Both the position numbers and the translations under genes were made by a program. This document shows, in pieces, positions 1 to 9,508 of a stretch of DNA of 64,000 nt. The stretch is taken from assembly GCA_015698285.1 (NCBI GenBank), contig CP048685.1, forward strand, positions 558,001 through 622,000. Direction: 5' to 3'. The notes beneath the pieces are model-generated. The model made no database searches. It had not been told where the DNA came from and worked only from the letters and a program-made list of their open reading frames with translations. The stretch comes from Candidatus Nitronauta litoralis (GTDB lineage Bacteria; Nitrospinota; Nitrospinia; Nitrospinales; Nitrospinaceae). How positions within the stretch are numbered: position 1 is the stretch's first letter; each line of letters begins with the position of its first letter.

Positions 1-50
1 TGGAGCTGATGTACCTTAAGAAAATTGATTTGAAGAATTAAGCGGAGGGG

Positions 51-182
51 TTATTTACGGTCGATGACACCGCCAAGGGTGTTCGTCGTGGGATCGGTTT
101 TTTCACAACCTGAAAGCACCAGGATGCAAAACACCCCGACCACAACGGCAATCAGTTTCAACGAAAACAGATTTCGCAACAT
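51..182 (-). CDS. Small lipoprotein, 43 aa, unknown function
   Basis: This short frame runs ATG to TAA on the minus strand. It starts with a basic residue and a hydrophobic stretch, then a lipobox L-V-L-S-G-C with Cys26 as the likely lipidated residue, followed by a short polar tail ending in V-I-D-R-K. That is a textbook signal-peptidase II substrate, so the product is probably a tiny membrane-anchored lipoprotein of the kind often found as an entericidin-like or uncharacterised small lipoprotein. No specific family is recognised. It is divergent from the secreted protein that starts at 470, with an AT-rich 287-base gap between them that could hold both promoters. Confidence 0.6.
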   Translation of the reverse strand: MLRNLFSLKLIAVVVGVFCILVLSGCEKTDPTTNTLGGVIDRK

Positions 183-469
183 GATTTAATTCAGCAAAAA
201 GTAAGAATTGCGCCTCTAACGGCTGTAAAAACAAGGATATCCAATTATATAAAATTTAACTTTACTTTTAAAGAAAAAATATTAAATTTAAACAAATTAT
301 AGGTATTCCAACTTATCGCCCTTGCCCTGACGAAACCATATAAACGCATTTCCCTGGTCTTTCTCACCCCAAAAACCAAAGGCCAGACAGAGAACCGGGT
401 TCCTTGACTTGTTCGCCTCCATTAATTAGCCTGAACCTATCTAAAAAACTGAACCCAATAGGATTCTCC

Positions 470-868
470 ATGAGAAAGCTTATTCTGGTTTTTGCTATCG
501 TCAGCCTGTTCCCATCAACTGCAGCAGCCAATTCAGCCGTTCGACTTTACAAAAAGTCCCATTACCAAATTGAATGGTGCCGGGACAAAAACGGAGTGGC
601 GGGATACCCATTACCAGAAGGAAGCCGCGTAGACTGCCTATTGGAAGATTATGCCGTCGAATTCGGATATGCCGACGAGTGGGCCCAGTGTATCGGGTTG
701 GCCCTGTACCATGCCCAGGTTACCGGGAGAGATCCGGCCTGCGGATTGATCATGGAACATGGCGAACCAGACGAAAAGTTCCTGAAACGCCTCCTCATTT
801 CCATAAAAGACAGCTCACACAGATGGAGAGTCTGGAAAGTAGAACCCGATATCATTGATGGAGAGTAA
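470..868 (+). CDS. Secreted protein of unknown function, 132 aa
   Basis: The longer open frame begins at 404, but the ATG at 470 is preferred because it directly begins a signal peptide (M-R-K-L-I-L-V-F-A-I-V-S-L-F) with a likely cleavage after A-A-A-N or A-N-S. The mature part is about 110 residues and contains four cysteines, consistent with disulfides in the periplasm. I do not recognise a family. It is followed by 141 bases of AT-rich sequence and then the small membrane protein at 1010. Function cannot be inferred. Confidence 0.65.
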   Translation: MRKLILVFAIVSLFPSTAAANSAVRLYKKSHYQIEWCRDKNGVAGYPLPEGSRVDCLLEDYAVEFGYADEWAQCIGLALYHAQVTGRDPACGLIMEHGEPDEKFLKRLLISIKDSSHRWRVWKVEPDIIDGE

Positions 869-1009
869 AAATTGTAAAATATTATTTTTTAGCCGGTATC
901 GAAAAAAAAACCAGCCAAATGAATTTATCTGAAGTGTAAAAAGTCTTTTCCACAACATTGTAAGAACAAATATCTTGCTAAAAACCTTTTAATATTCAGA
1001 TAATAAAAT

Positions 1010-1198
1010 ATGTCCCAAAAGAAAAAAATTAATTGGAACGCAATCGCAGCAATTGCAGGAATCATTTCTGTTTTAGTTGCAGTAGGATTTGGGGTAAATC
1101 AAATTCTATCGGAAGAAAAAACATCCCCCAGCATCCAAACTTCTGGAGATAATAGTCCTGTCATATATGGGAACAAGGGAAATGTTGACGTTGATTAG
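1010..1198 (+). CDS. Small single-pass membrane protein, 62 aa
   Basis: Residues 9-33 form one hydrophobic segment after a K-K-K-I-N-W start, and the remaining 30 residues are polar. The tail contains T-S-G-D-N-S-P-V-I, a motif that recurs in altered form (T-R-G-D-C-S-P-A-I) just after the signal peptide of the next gene, which overlaps this one. Many bacterial small membrane proteins carry a similar G-D-N-S-P tail, but I know of no function for them. A weak -10-like GATAAT lies five bases before the ATG. The overlap and shared motif suggest the two genes act together. Confidence 0.55.
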   Translation: MSQKKKINWNAIAAIAGIISVLVAVGFGVNQILSEEKTSPSIQTSGDNSPVIYGNKGNVDVD

Positions 1199-2351
1199 AG
1201 TAATAATATTTATTGTTTTGTTTACCACTCCTATCCTTGCACAAGAAATTAAAACCAGGGGCGATTGCAGTCCTGCCATTTTTGAGGCCGAAGGAGCAGG
1301 AGCTGTCAGCCTTAGACTAAATTGCTATATTAATGATCTCCCACTCGATTCAATAGTACGACAAGGAAAAGCCAAAGAACTTCTTAAAGCTTTAAAAAAA
1401 GGAGTCTCTGCTGAAACTATCATTCAGGGATTCGCCCTTGGTAATACAAACAACCTTTCTGGAGTAGGTTTCTTTAAGAAAGTAATAATAACTGATCTAT
1501 CCAAATTCCTAAGGGAAATTTCAAAACATATAAACATTAACAACCGTATCTATTTAAAAAACGACGCTTATACAACTTTGTTTTGGCTTGCAGCAGAAGC
1601 CCAAAGAAAAGATATAATTTCTATTATCACAGCGTTCGGGATGGCAATTCACATTGATGACCACAGATTCGGGGGACATCACGATACATTCTTGAGGAAA
1701 GAATTTTTTCCCATCATCAGTTTAATTCGTAATGGAGTAATCACAGTAAAGGATACCGAAGTATTAGAAAAGCTACTTGAAAACTCATTCATTTTCCCTG
1801 AATTCAATTCCAGTTTTCCAGTTTCAACCGATGTATCTTACAATTTTGAAAAAAAAACAGATCTCAGAAATAAAATTATTGCGGGGTTACCAAATGCAAA
1901 ATCCAGAAAACCCTTCGATATGGCTAATATCCCTAATTTATGCCAACTAGCGAGTAAATCAGGTGATTTTGATTGGTGTGAAAGGTTAAAGTCTGTGAGT
2001 TCATTTTATCTATCTGATGATAAAACAGGAACACATTGGCCCTATTCGGTAAAATTGCTTGGCTTATTAAATATCAGGTCAGATTATGCCGTTTTCTTAA
2101 TGCACCATACGCGTGGCCGGGGAAGCTTGGGGTTATTTTATGTTCCGCGGAAGGGAACGAAATACAAGATGAGCTTTTGGAACACCGCCGGATCAAACTC
2201 TCCTCCTTGCTGGAATAAAAAATTGAATGGATATAAAACAGATTGCTGGAGACTTTATAGTCTGGAACAAGATTTTTTTGACAAAAAAAAGTTCACTGGA
2301 AAACGCGGGTTCCCCATATATACAGCAAGCGATAAAAATATCTCCTGGTAG
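1182..2351 (+). CDS. Exported protein of unknown function, about 389 aa
   Basis: The open frame starts at 1167, but the ATG at 1182 begins directly with a signal peptide (M-L-T-L-I-R-V-I-I-F-I-V-L-F) that ends near T-P-I-L-A-Q, and AAGGGA lies just upstream. TTG codons at 1185 or 1191 are further options with better spacing to that AAGGGA. It overlaps the previous gene by 17 bases. The mature protein has a G-D-C-S-P-A-I motif near its N terminus, a long helical middle and an aromatic C-terminal part with several cysteines. No known domain is recognised. Base composition is more AT-rich than the neighbouring conserved genes, so it may be a lineage-specific or acquired gene. Confidence 0.55.
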   Translation: MLTLIRVIIFIVLFTTPILAQEIKTRGDCSPAIFEAEGAGAVSLRLNCYINDLPLDSIVRQGKAKELLKALKKGVSAETIIQGFALGNTNNLSGVGFFKKVIITDLSKFLREISKHININNRIYLKNDAYTTLFWLAAEAQRKDIISIITAFGMAIHIDDHRFGGHHDTFLRKEFFPIISLIRNGVITVKDTEVLEKLLENSFIFPEFNSSFPVSTDVSYNFEKKTDLRNKIIAGLPNAKSRKPFDMANIPNLCQLASKSGDFDWCERLKSVSSFYLSDDKTGTHWPYSVKLLGLLNIRSDYAVFLMHHTRGRGSLGLFYVPRKGTKYKMSFWNTAGSNSPPCWNKKLNGYKTDCWRLYSLEQDFFDKKKFTGKRGFPIYTASDKNISW

Positions 2352-2572
2352 CATCCAGATTCACGAAGTCTCCGGGAGAAGAGGGATTCCACATCATCCC
2401 CTTGAGCAGTACAAATCCCCTAAAGTTCCTGAAACAGATTTTAACACCAGCAAGTGGTAATGAGTTTTGAGAGGATCACTAATCTAGGCCACAACAGGGG
2501 AGTATGATAAAAAGATATAGTCAATTTAATTTCGTTTTTCTCCAATAAACATTTTGCATCCCCTGATTCTAA

Positions 2573-3244
2573 ATGATTCCAGGAATTAAATTTTCTGCAC
2601 GTCAACTTTTTATAGCTTTGATTCTGGCTGGCCCCTTACTCTTCAGCCTGGGCGATCGGGCACAAGCAGAGGACTTCGGCTATTGGAATGAATTTGTTTT
2701 AAAGCATAAAATCGATGAAAACCTGAGTGTCCATTTCAAAAGTGAAGAATGGTTCCTGGGGGATGTGAGCCGGTTGGGCCTCTACAACTTCACCTCCGGC
2801 CTCACCTTTCATGAATCCAAATATTTCGATCTCGAGTTTAATTACCGCTACCAGAAGCTCAAGTTATTCACCGCCTGGACTGAGGAAAATCGATTCGAAA
2901 TAATTCCCCATCTCAAAGCTGATTTGTTCGGATTCCAATTCGCGCTACGAAACAGACTCGAGTTCCGTAGCATTGATGGAAATGACAGCCTCCGCCTTAG
3001 AGAACGGATCACCATAAAAAAAGATTTTAAACTCAATCAAATGGCTTTCGATGTCTACATCTCCAACGAGTTTTTCTATGACACCAATGTGGACGATTAC
3101 AATCAAAACCGGGCAAAGGCAGGAATAATAAAGGAAATTTTCCCCGGTGTGAAAATGGGTTTGTACTATATGTACTGGACCCTTCAAGCGAAAACTTTAT
3201 ACGAAGCAAATGTTATTGGAACAACTTTTACGATTTCCTTTTAA
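2573..3244 (+). CDS. DUF2490-type outer-membrane beta-barrel protein
   Basis: The 223-residue product has a signal peptide ending at A-Q-A before E-D-F-G-Y-W-N-E. The rest alternates polar and aromatic residues in the pattern of outer-membrane beta strands and ends in phenylalanine (T-F-T-I-S-F), as most barrel proteins do for recognition by the Bam machinery. The W-N-E-F start of the mature part, the R-x-R-x-R-E-R-I strand and the length match the DUF2490 family. The family has no established substrate. The gene stands alone, with about 220 noncoding bases before it and 440 after it. Confidence 0.7.
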   Translation: MIPGIKFSARQLFIALILAGPLLFSLGDRAQAEDFGYWNEFVLKHKIDENLSVHFKSEEWFLGDVSRLGLYNFTSGLTFHESKYFDLEFNYRYQKLKLFTAWTEENRFEIIPHLKADLFGFQFALRNRLEFRSIDGNDSLRLRERITIKKDFKLNQMAFDVYISNEFFYDTNVDDYNQNRAKAGIIKEIFPGVKMGLYYMYWTLQAKTLYEANVIGTTFTISF

Positions 3245-3685
3245 TCAATATTAAACAACAAGCTTTTCGGACAAATACTGTGAACTGGCAACCCACTTCA
3301 AATGGAGACATTTGAATAACTCCAGAAGAGGCCCCGGTTTACTCGCAATACTTTCCCCTTCAAGAACTGCTATTCGCGTTCTTGAATAAAAAAAGAGGGG
3401 ATACCGGCAAAGTTGTATTTATGCCCCCTCCCATACCCTCCCCTTTCAAGGAGAGGGAATAAATAGCCACCCTAAAATTACCATTTAAAAAAATTTATGG
3501 GTTATGAAGTTGTGGTTTAACGATATAGAAGACGGCTTCAATCGTTCAAAGTACTCTGACTTTGGCAAGATTGATGAATATTGGTGTAACCAGGACCGTT
3601 TAGAAATAGCAATTTAAAGCATAGTTTATGAAATAAATTATCAACAGGGCCCTACTGAATAAAAGGCTGTCAAAATTTTAATTAT
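3245..3685. other. Noncoding stretch with two inverted repeats
   Basis: This gap separates two convergent genes. It contains a perfect 9-base inverted repeat, TTCAAGAAC at 3359-3367 and GTTCTTGAA at 3378-3386, with a 10-base loop and an A-rich run after it. A second, G/C-rich imperfect palindrome of the CCCTCCCCTTTCAAGGAGAGGG type lies at 3436-3457; palindromes of this sort are often dispersed repeats in bacterial genomes. A 37-codon frame (3504-3617) starts with ATG but has no ribosome-binding site and no recognisable homology, so I do not call it a gene. Confidence 0.4.
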
Positions 3686-4255
3686 TCACTCATGAACAAG
3701 CGCTGTTTTTAAATCATCTGATATCGGCTCTTCCCCGACCCATTGATCCAGCAGAGAATACATCAACCCCGCCCCCGGATCAGAAAACACTTTCTCCCGG
3801 TTCAGATAAAGAAGGGTCGCCTGGCCAGGCGTATAGGAAAATAGAAGCTCATCTCCTTCTTCAAGTTTTTTGAAATTTTTTTTGAATCGCCTATAGACTT
3901 TATCCGACACTTCGGGTTTGATAGTTTCTTTCCAGGCATCGGGAACCTGCCCCGGAAGTTCGGAAGTTAAAATCTTGATCCGGATCGTCACGGGTTGCTT
4001 TTGCTCCAGAATCGTTTTCCGGACTTTCCCAGGTTCCTTCAAATAAAGCGCGCACTGGTAGACATCAATAAATGCGTACGTCCTGACTCCTGAAGATGCC
4101 AGCATCCATTCGACCCCTTCAAGTTTCATCTTTGACGGCGGATTGTCCTCTGCCATTGCGTAAGCACCTGAACCACCCAAAGCAAACAACAGGATGGACG
4201 CAGCAAAAAGATAACCTGTTTTGATTGTAAAACCTTTTTTAAAAGGAGTTTTCAT
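3686..4255 (-). CDS. Chalcone-isomerase-like periplasmic protein
   Basis: The 189-residue product has an N-terminal hydrophobic export signal. It then shows the chalcone-isomerase-like (Chalcone_3) pattern: a first strand L-E-G-V-E-W, then Y-A-F-I-D-V-Y-Q-C-A-L-Y-L, a conserved region around I-R-I-K-I-L-T-S-E-L, and helices containing F-K-K-N-F-K. Bacterial members are exported proteins of unknown ligand; they are not expected to make flavonoids and may bind fatty acids or similar small molecules. It is transcribed toward the DUF2490 gene and diverges from the gene at 4406. Confidence 0.7.
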   Translation of the reverse strand: MKTPFKKGFTIKTGYLFAASILLFALGGSGAYAMAEDNPPSKMKLEGVEWMLASSGVRTYAFIDVYQCALYLKEPGKVRKTILEQKQPVTIRIKILTSELPGQVPDAWKETIKPEVSDKVYRRFKKNFKKLEEGDELLFSYTPGQATLLYLNREKVFSDPGAGLMYSLLDQWVGEEPISDDLKTALVHE

Positions 4256-4308
4256 AGGATTTGTTTACCTGAACACCTGCACACCAAAAAGAAAAACAGG
4301 ATGGTTTA

Positions 4309-4336
4309 TTGGAGTCCTTCAAGAAGCAGTTATAAT
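4309..4336 (+). promoter_or_regulatory. Sigma-70 type promoter for the gene at 4406
   Basis: TTGGAG at 4309-4314 and a perfect TATAAT at 4331-4336 are separated by 16 bases. Transcription would start near 4343, giving a leader of about 60 bases that includes the short upstream frame at 4368. Confidence 0.6.
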
Positions 4337-4360
4337 GCCCACTTCAAAAAACAACCATAG

Positions 4361-5464
<1,104 letters not shown>

Positions 5465-5546
5465 ACAGTCGAAGTGAAGTAAGATGTGTTGAGGCTTTAG
5501 TTAGCCGAAGTCATTGCCAAAATTAATTTTACCGATCACCATCCTC

Positions 5547-6923
5547 ATGCCTGATACCATCGCCGCAATTGCCACACCTCCTGGAGAAGGAGGGCTGCAC
5601 ATCATCCGCTTGAGCGGACCCGATTCATTGAAAATTCTCAAGCAGGTTTTCAAACCTGCAACGGGCAAAAGTGTAGAGACGATCACGGGTCGCCGCGCCA
5701 CCATGGGAACTTTCAACAACCCCGACTCGGGCGACCTGCTCGATACCGGGCTCGTCACCTGGTTCCCCGGTCCGCGCAGTTTCACCGGCGAAGACGTGGT
5801 CGAAATTTCCTGCCACGGTGGTGTGCTGGTCTCACAGGGGATATTGCAGGTCCTGCTCCATTGCGGATCAAGGCTTGCGGATCCAGGGGAGTTCACCCGT
5901 CGCGCTTTTGTCAACGGCAAACTGGACCTCACCCAGGCAGAAGCGGTGACCGACCTCATCCACGCCGCATCCGAGAGAGCCCGCACCAATGCCCTCTCCC
6001 ACCTGCAGGGCCGCCTGTCAAAAAAGCTGGAAGGATTTTACGACCGCTTGCTGGGTGTGTTGTCTCATCTGGAAACGGCCATCGATTTTCCGGAAGAAGG
6101 ACTTGAGTTCAATCAGAAAAATAAAATGCGTTGCGATGTCCAGCAGGTGTCCGATGAAATCACAAGGTTAGCCGACACTTTCAAACAGGGACGAATCGTT
6201 CGCGACGGCCTAAAGGTTGTTCTCGTTGGAAAACCCAATGTTGGGAAATCGAGTCTTCTCAACGCGCTACTGGATGAAGACCGCGCGATTGTCACCCCGC
6301 ATCCCGGCACCACGCGCGACGTGCTGGAAGAACGGATCAAGTTGAAAGACCTGCACCTGACGATACTCGACACAGCCGGGATCCGCGAACATCCTGAATC
6401 CATTGAAGAAGTAGGCATCGCCCGAACCCGGCGTGCGCTGGAACAGGCCGACCTTGCGCTGGTCATTCTCGATGGCTCACAGACACTCGACGACGATGAC
6501 CGGCGCTTGATTGAGGAAACGAAGGAAATCAACCGTTGCGCTATCATCAATAAAAGTGACCTTCCACAGACTTTAAAAACAGACAATCTGTCCGCTTCCC
6601 TTAAAACGGAAAAACAAATCTCTCTTTCAGCCAAAATTGGAGAGGGGTTGGATAGACTGAAAGATCATCTTTACGGTATCGCCGCAGGAGGAAACCTGGC
6701 GCGCGAGTCCCTCATCATCACACGGGAACGGCACCACCAGGCACTCACCCGATCCCTGGAAAGTCTGAAGCAGGTCTGCCAATCGCTGGAAGAGGACCAG
6801 TCAGAGGACCTCATTGCGGTAGATATGAACTCGGCTCTGGAAATCCTTGGAAGCCTCACCGGCAAGGACTACGCCACCGACCTTCTAGATCAGATTTTTG
6901 ACGATTTTTGTATTGGCAAATAA
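5547..6923 (+). CDS. mnmE: tRNA modification GTPase MnmE
   Basis: MnmE works with MnmG to add carboxymethylaminomethyl or related groups to uridine 34 of certain tRNAs. The product shows the N-terminal folate-binding domain (D-T-I-A-A-I-A-T-P-P-G-E-G-G), the G domain with G-K-P-N-V-G-K-S-S at about residue 228, D-T-A-G near 274 and N-K-S-D near 334, and the C-terminal F-C-I-G-K signature whose cysteine is a family hallmark. The ATG at 5547 is chosen over an upstream TTG at 5514 because it matches the usual MnmE N terminus. Length is 458 residues, normal for the family. Confidence in the identity is very high. Confidence 0.97.
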   Translation: MPDTIAAIATPPGEGGLHIIRLSGPDSLKILKQVFKPATGKSVETITGRRATMGTFNNPDSGDLLDTGLVTWFPGPRSFTGEDVVEISCHGGVLVSQGILQVLLHCGSRLADPGEFTRRAFVNGKLDLTQAEAVTDLIHAASERARTNALSHLQGRLSKKLEGFYDRLLGVLSHLETAIDFPEEGLEFNQKNKMRCDVQQVSDEITRLADTFKQGRIVRDGLKVVLVGKPNVGKSSLLNALLDEDRAIVTPHPGTTRDVLEERIKLKDLHLTILDTAGIREHPESIEEVGIARTRRALEQADLALVILDGSQTLDDDDRRLIEETKEINRCAIINKSDLPQTLKTDNLSASLKTEKQISLSAKIGEGLDRLKDHLYGIAAGGNLARESLIITRERHHQALTRSLESLKQVCQSLEEDQSEDLIAVDMNSALEILGSLTGKDYATDLLDQIFDDFCIGK

Positions 6924-6949
6924 AATCAACTAGTTAAATCATATATTTT

Positions 6950-6977
6950 TTGACATTTCCTGCTTCGGCATTATAAT
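6950..6977 (+). promoter_or_regulatory. Near-perfect sigma-70 promoter, leaderless for the FleQ-like gene
   Basis: TTGACA at 6950-6955 and TATAAT at 6972-6977 match the consensus exactly with a 16-base spacer. Only eight bases separate the -10 element from the ATG at 6986, so the expected start of transcription falls at or next to the start codon, and no Shine-Dalgarno sequence is present. Confidence 0.75.
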
Positions 6978-6985
6978 AAATCACT

Positions 6986-8041
6986 ATGTCGATCAAGCTC
7001 AAAACCGGGAAATATCACCTCATCGGGCAAAGTCCTGCCATCCAGAAAGTGTTTGATATGGTGGAGCGGGCCGCCGATTCGGACAGCACCGTGCTGATCT
7101 GCGGTGAATCCGGAACTGGCAAGGAGCTCATTGCAAGGGCTTTGCACCACAATAGCGGCCGGGCAACACAATCCTTTATGCCGGTAAACTGCGGTGCTAT
7201 TCCGGGTGAGTTACTGGAATCTGAACTGTTCGGTCATGAAAAAGGATCCTTCACCGGCGCGATCAACCAGCGCATCGGACGTCTGGAACTGGCGCACGAT
7301 GGCACCGTGTTTCTGGATGAAATAGGAGACATGCCCCCCACGCTTCAGGTCAAACTGTTGCGGGTGCTGGCGGAAGGTGAAATCGACCGGGTGGGCGGCA
7401 CCCGCCCTATTCCCATCGACGTCCGTGTCATTGCCGCGACCCATCGCGACCTGGAGGCGTCCATTGAAAACGAAAAATTCCGCGAAGACTTGTATTACCG
7501 TTTGAATGTTATTCCGATTCACCTGCCTCCATTACGCGAACGGCAGGAAGACATCCCTCATCTCGTAAACCACTACCTCAAGGTGTTCAACGAATCCAAG
7601 GGAAAGAATGTAACCGGGGTCGATCCCCAGGCATTGAAGATTCTCTGCAACTATCCCTGGCCGGGCAACATTCGCGAACTCGCCAATTTTGTAGAGCGGA
7701 TGGTGGTCCTCAGTCGGTCGGGCACCCTCACCCCGCGCGACCTTCCGGCGAAAGTTCTCGGTGACACGCCACAGGAAAACTGGGCACCTCATGAAGAAGA
7801 GGTTCCGGGAGATTCCCCCGCGGAATTTTTACGGAACAATCGGCAGCAACCCTACTTTTCGGGTTTACCTGAAGAAGGCATCAGTCTGAAACAGGTGGTG
7901 GAGGAATTCGAAAAGGAATTGATCGTGGAAGCGTTGGACAGGACCGATTGGGTCAAGAACAAAGCCGCACAGGTTCTTGGACTGAACCGCACGACCCTGG
8001 TAGAGAAGCTCAAAAAAATGAAAATCACCCGTCCCGGTTAA
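6986..8041 (+). CDS. FleQ/FlrA-like sigma-54 activator without an N-terminal receiver domain
   Basis: The 351-residue protein begins almost at once with the sigma-54 AAA+ domain. It has the Walker A motif G-E-S-G-T-G-K-E at residues 40-47, the sigma-54 contact loop as G-S-F-T-G-A at 87-92, Walker [10 protein letters not shown] at 107-115 and R-x-D-L-Y-Y-R-L-N-V. The C terminus holds a Fis-type helix-turn-helix containing [10 protein letters not shown], close to that of the flagellar regulator FleQ. The family opens sigma-54 promoters by ATP hydrolysis. Flagellin and FliD-like genes follow, so a master flagellar role is likely. With no sensory domain it may be controlled by a partner or by its level. 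The second residue of the usual G-A-F-T-G-A loop is serine here. Confidence 0.85.
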   Translation: MSIKLKTGKYHLIGQSPAIQKVFDMVERAADSDSTVLICGESGTGKELIARALHHNSGRATQSFMPVNCGAIPGELLESELFGHEKGSFTGAINQRIGRLELAHDGTVFLDEIGDMPPTLQVKLLRVLAEGEIDRVGGTRPIPIDVRVIAATHRDLEASIENEKFREDLYYRLNVIPIHLPPLRERQEDIPHLVNHYLKVFNESKGKNVTGVDPQALKILCNYPWPGNIRELANFVERMVVLSRSGTLTPRDLPAKVLGDTPQENWAPHEEEVPGDSPAEFLRNNRQQPYFSGLPEEGISLKQVVEEFEKELIVEALDRTDWVKNKAAQVLGLNRTTLVEKLKKMKITRPG

Positions 8042-8065
8042 CCACTGGGCTAACCTGCGGGTGAT
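8024..8065. terminator. Bidirectional hairpin, intrinsic terminator for the minus-strand gene
   Basis: ATCACCCG at 8024-8031 pairs perfectly with CGGGTGAT at 8058-8065, and inside it GGTTA (8036-8040) pairs with TAACC (8051-8055). Read on the minus strand, the stem is followed by a T-rich run, as expected for termination of the small gene at 8094-8315. On the plus strand it overlaps the stop codon of the FleQ-like gene and lacks a strong T run. Confidence 0.6.
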
Positions 8066-8093
8066 TCGTTAAACTATATAAAAATAATCCGGA

Positions 8094-8315
8094 TTAAACT
8101 TCTTCCATCTTGTGGCCTTCAAGAGGCGCTTCTGCCAGCTCTTTAGACACACGGATGATTTCTTCGACAAACTTCTGGTATGCCCGGTCGATGTCCTTGT
8201 GCTGGGTCTGTTTGATGATTTTTTCCCCGTTGGCATCGATGTGCAAATCCAGCACATTAACACCCGGGGTCACATGATGTTTCCGAATTTCAACCTTGAT
8301 AGTATTGACTTCCAT
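8094..8315 (-). CDS. Small soluble protein of unknown function, 73 aa
   Basis: The product is a 73-residue acidic/basic mixed protein with two strand-like segments (T-I-K-V-E-I-R and V-L-D-L-H-I-D) followed by a long helix. A clear ribosome-binding site, GGAGAG, precedes the ATG. No family is recognised. It sits downstream of flagellin on the same strand and converges with the FleQ-like gene, so a link to the flagellum is possible but unproven. An intrinsic terminator follows it, and its leader contains nested inverted repeats (8335-8414). Confidence 0.6.
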   Translation of the reverse strand: MEVNTIKVEIRKHHVTPGVNVLDLHIDANGEKIIKQTQHKDIDRAYQKFVEEIIRVSKELAEAPLEGHKMEEV

Positions 8316-8334
8316 TGAACACTCTCCGGTTTAG

Positions 8335-8414
8335 GCAGCTTTCAGGATGTATTTCTGGGAACTTATAAAAACTGTTTCCGGCCTCGTGCAGATTCGTGGT
8401 TTCCAGAAAGCTGC
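8335..8414 (-). promoter_or_regulatory. Nested, mutually exclusive inverted repeats in the leader of the small gene
   Basis: The outer arms are GCAGCTTTC (8335-8343) and GAAAGCTGC (8406-8414), a perfect 9-base repeat. The inner arms are TTTCTGGGAAC (8352-8362) and GTTTCCAGAAA (8399-8409), 10 of 11 paired. The right arms share bases 8406-8409, so both stems cannot form fully at once. That is the layout of a switching or attenuating leader for the gene at 8094-8315, but no known riboswitch class is recognised. Confidence 0.35.
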
Positions 8415-8594
8415 AGGTGGCCCAGACAGAATAAATCAAACTATTTAAGACCTTCTTAATTATCATTTAGAGGCAGATGGGTCAAGCCCAAACTCCACGG
8501 CAATTATTTGAAGCTATGATGGGAGTATAGGATAGCAAAATAAGGGGAATTCTTGCCCATGAAGGATGCAGCCCGCTGCCCGTCAGGCGAGGAC

Positions 8595-9446
8595 TCAGGT
8601 GTTAATGTTGAGCAGGCGGCCGATGTTGCTTTCGTTCGATTGAGTCTGGAGGGCCAATGCACGCACGGAAGATTCTATACGCAGCAGGGAGTTGTTCAAT
8701 TCTGAAATACCTGCAGCGATGTCGGTTCCAGCGATTTCATTGCGGCTCGATTCCAGATTGACCAGCGTGTTGCGCGTGTTGCGTGAGGTGATTTCGAGAC
8801 GATTGGACAAAGCGCCTACCTCCCCCCGGGTGTTGATCACCGTCTGCTGGGCCTGGCCCAGTTGATCAAATGCCTGCAAGGCGTTTTGCGAAGTCAATAC
8901 GTCGAGGTTGTCAATACCCAGACTTTGGGTACTGGTTTCATCAATCACATTCAGGTTGATCTGGTTTTCCGGCCCGCTCTCTATACCCACCTGGATGTCG
9001 ACCTGGTTGGGAGAGTTCGGCGCCAGGTTCCCGTCGAGAATATTTTGCCCGTTAAATTCCTGAGTTCCCGATACCCGGTCGATCTCTGTCAATATCTGGG
9101 AAAACTCGGCGTTGATGGTCTCCCGTTCCGCATCACCCAGCGTTCCGTTGGCCGCTTGAATAGCAAGTTCCCTACCTCGGCCGATCAAATCGGAAATTGT
9201 CGACAGTCCCCCTTCAGCGACGCGAATAAAATTTCCTCCGGTTTCGATGTTTCGCACTGACTGGCTCAAGGCGGCGATATCTGACCGCAGTCCTTCGGAA
9301 ATGGCAAGACCCGCAGCATCTACACTGGCATTGACCAGGCGATTGCCTGATGCCAGTTGTGAAAGGCGAGTGAGAAGCCCCTCCTGATTTCGGTTGATAG
9401 TGTTCAGGATCCGGGTGGTGGATCCGGAATCAATGATCCCTGCCAT
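8595..9446 (-). CDS. fliC: Flagellin
   Basis: The 283-residue product has the conserved N-terminal flagellin core (R-L-S-Q-L-A-S-G-N-R-L-V-N-A-S-V-D-A-A-G), the R-E-L-A-I-Q-A-A-N-G motif and the C-terminal helical core with R-N-E-I-A-G-T-D-I-A. These ends pack together in the filament core. The variable middle domain is short, giving a compact flagellin similar in size to those of other environmental bacteria. It has a strong ribosome-binding site (AAGGTG) and a consensus promoter at 9481-9508. No FliS or FlaG chaperone gene is obvious next to it, although unknown genes flank it. Confidence 0.93.
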   Translation of the reverse strand: MAGIIDSGSTTRILNTINRNQEGLLTRLSQLASGNRLVNASVDAAGLAISEGLRSDIAALSQSVRNIETGGNFIRVAEGGLSTISDLIGRGRELAIQAANGTLGDAERETINAEFSQILTEIDRVSGTQEFNGQNILDGNLAPNSPNQVDIQVGIESGPENQINLNVIDETSTQSLGIDNLDVLTSQNALQAFDQLGQAQQTVINTRGEVGALSNRLEITSRNTRNTLVNLESSRNEIAGTDIAAGISELNNSLLRIESSVRALALQTQSNESNIGRLLNINT

Positions 9447-9480
9447 AGCGTCACCTTCTGATGAAATAGGTTTCTAATAA

Positions 9481-9508
9481 ATTATAGGCTGACCTGATTT
9501 ATTGTCAA
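9481..9508 (-). promoter_or_regulatory. Flagellin promoter, consensus sigma-70 overlapping a sigma-28-like -10
   Basis: On the minus strand TTGACA (9508-9503) and TATAAT (9486-9481) are separated by 16 bases, a perfect sigma-70 match. The same site reads GCCTATAA, one base from the sigma-28 -10 GCCGATAA, with TTGA 15 bases upstream where TAAA would be expected. The promoter may be read by either or both sigma factors. Confidence 0.6.

Noticed and set aside
3504-3617. A 37-codon plus-strand ORF in the gap after the DUF2490 gene
   Set aside because: It has no ribosome-binding site and no recognised similarity, and lies in an AT-rich repeat-containing gap.
5501-5989. A 162-codon minus-strand ORF inside mnmE
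   Set aside because: It lies wholly opposite a strongly conserved gene, and its composition is that of a shadow frame.
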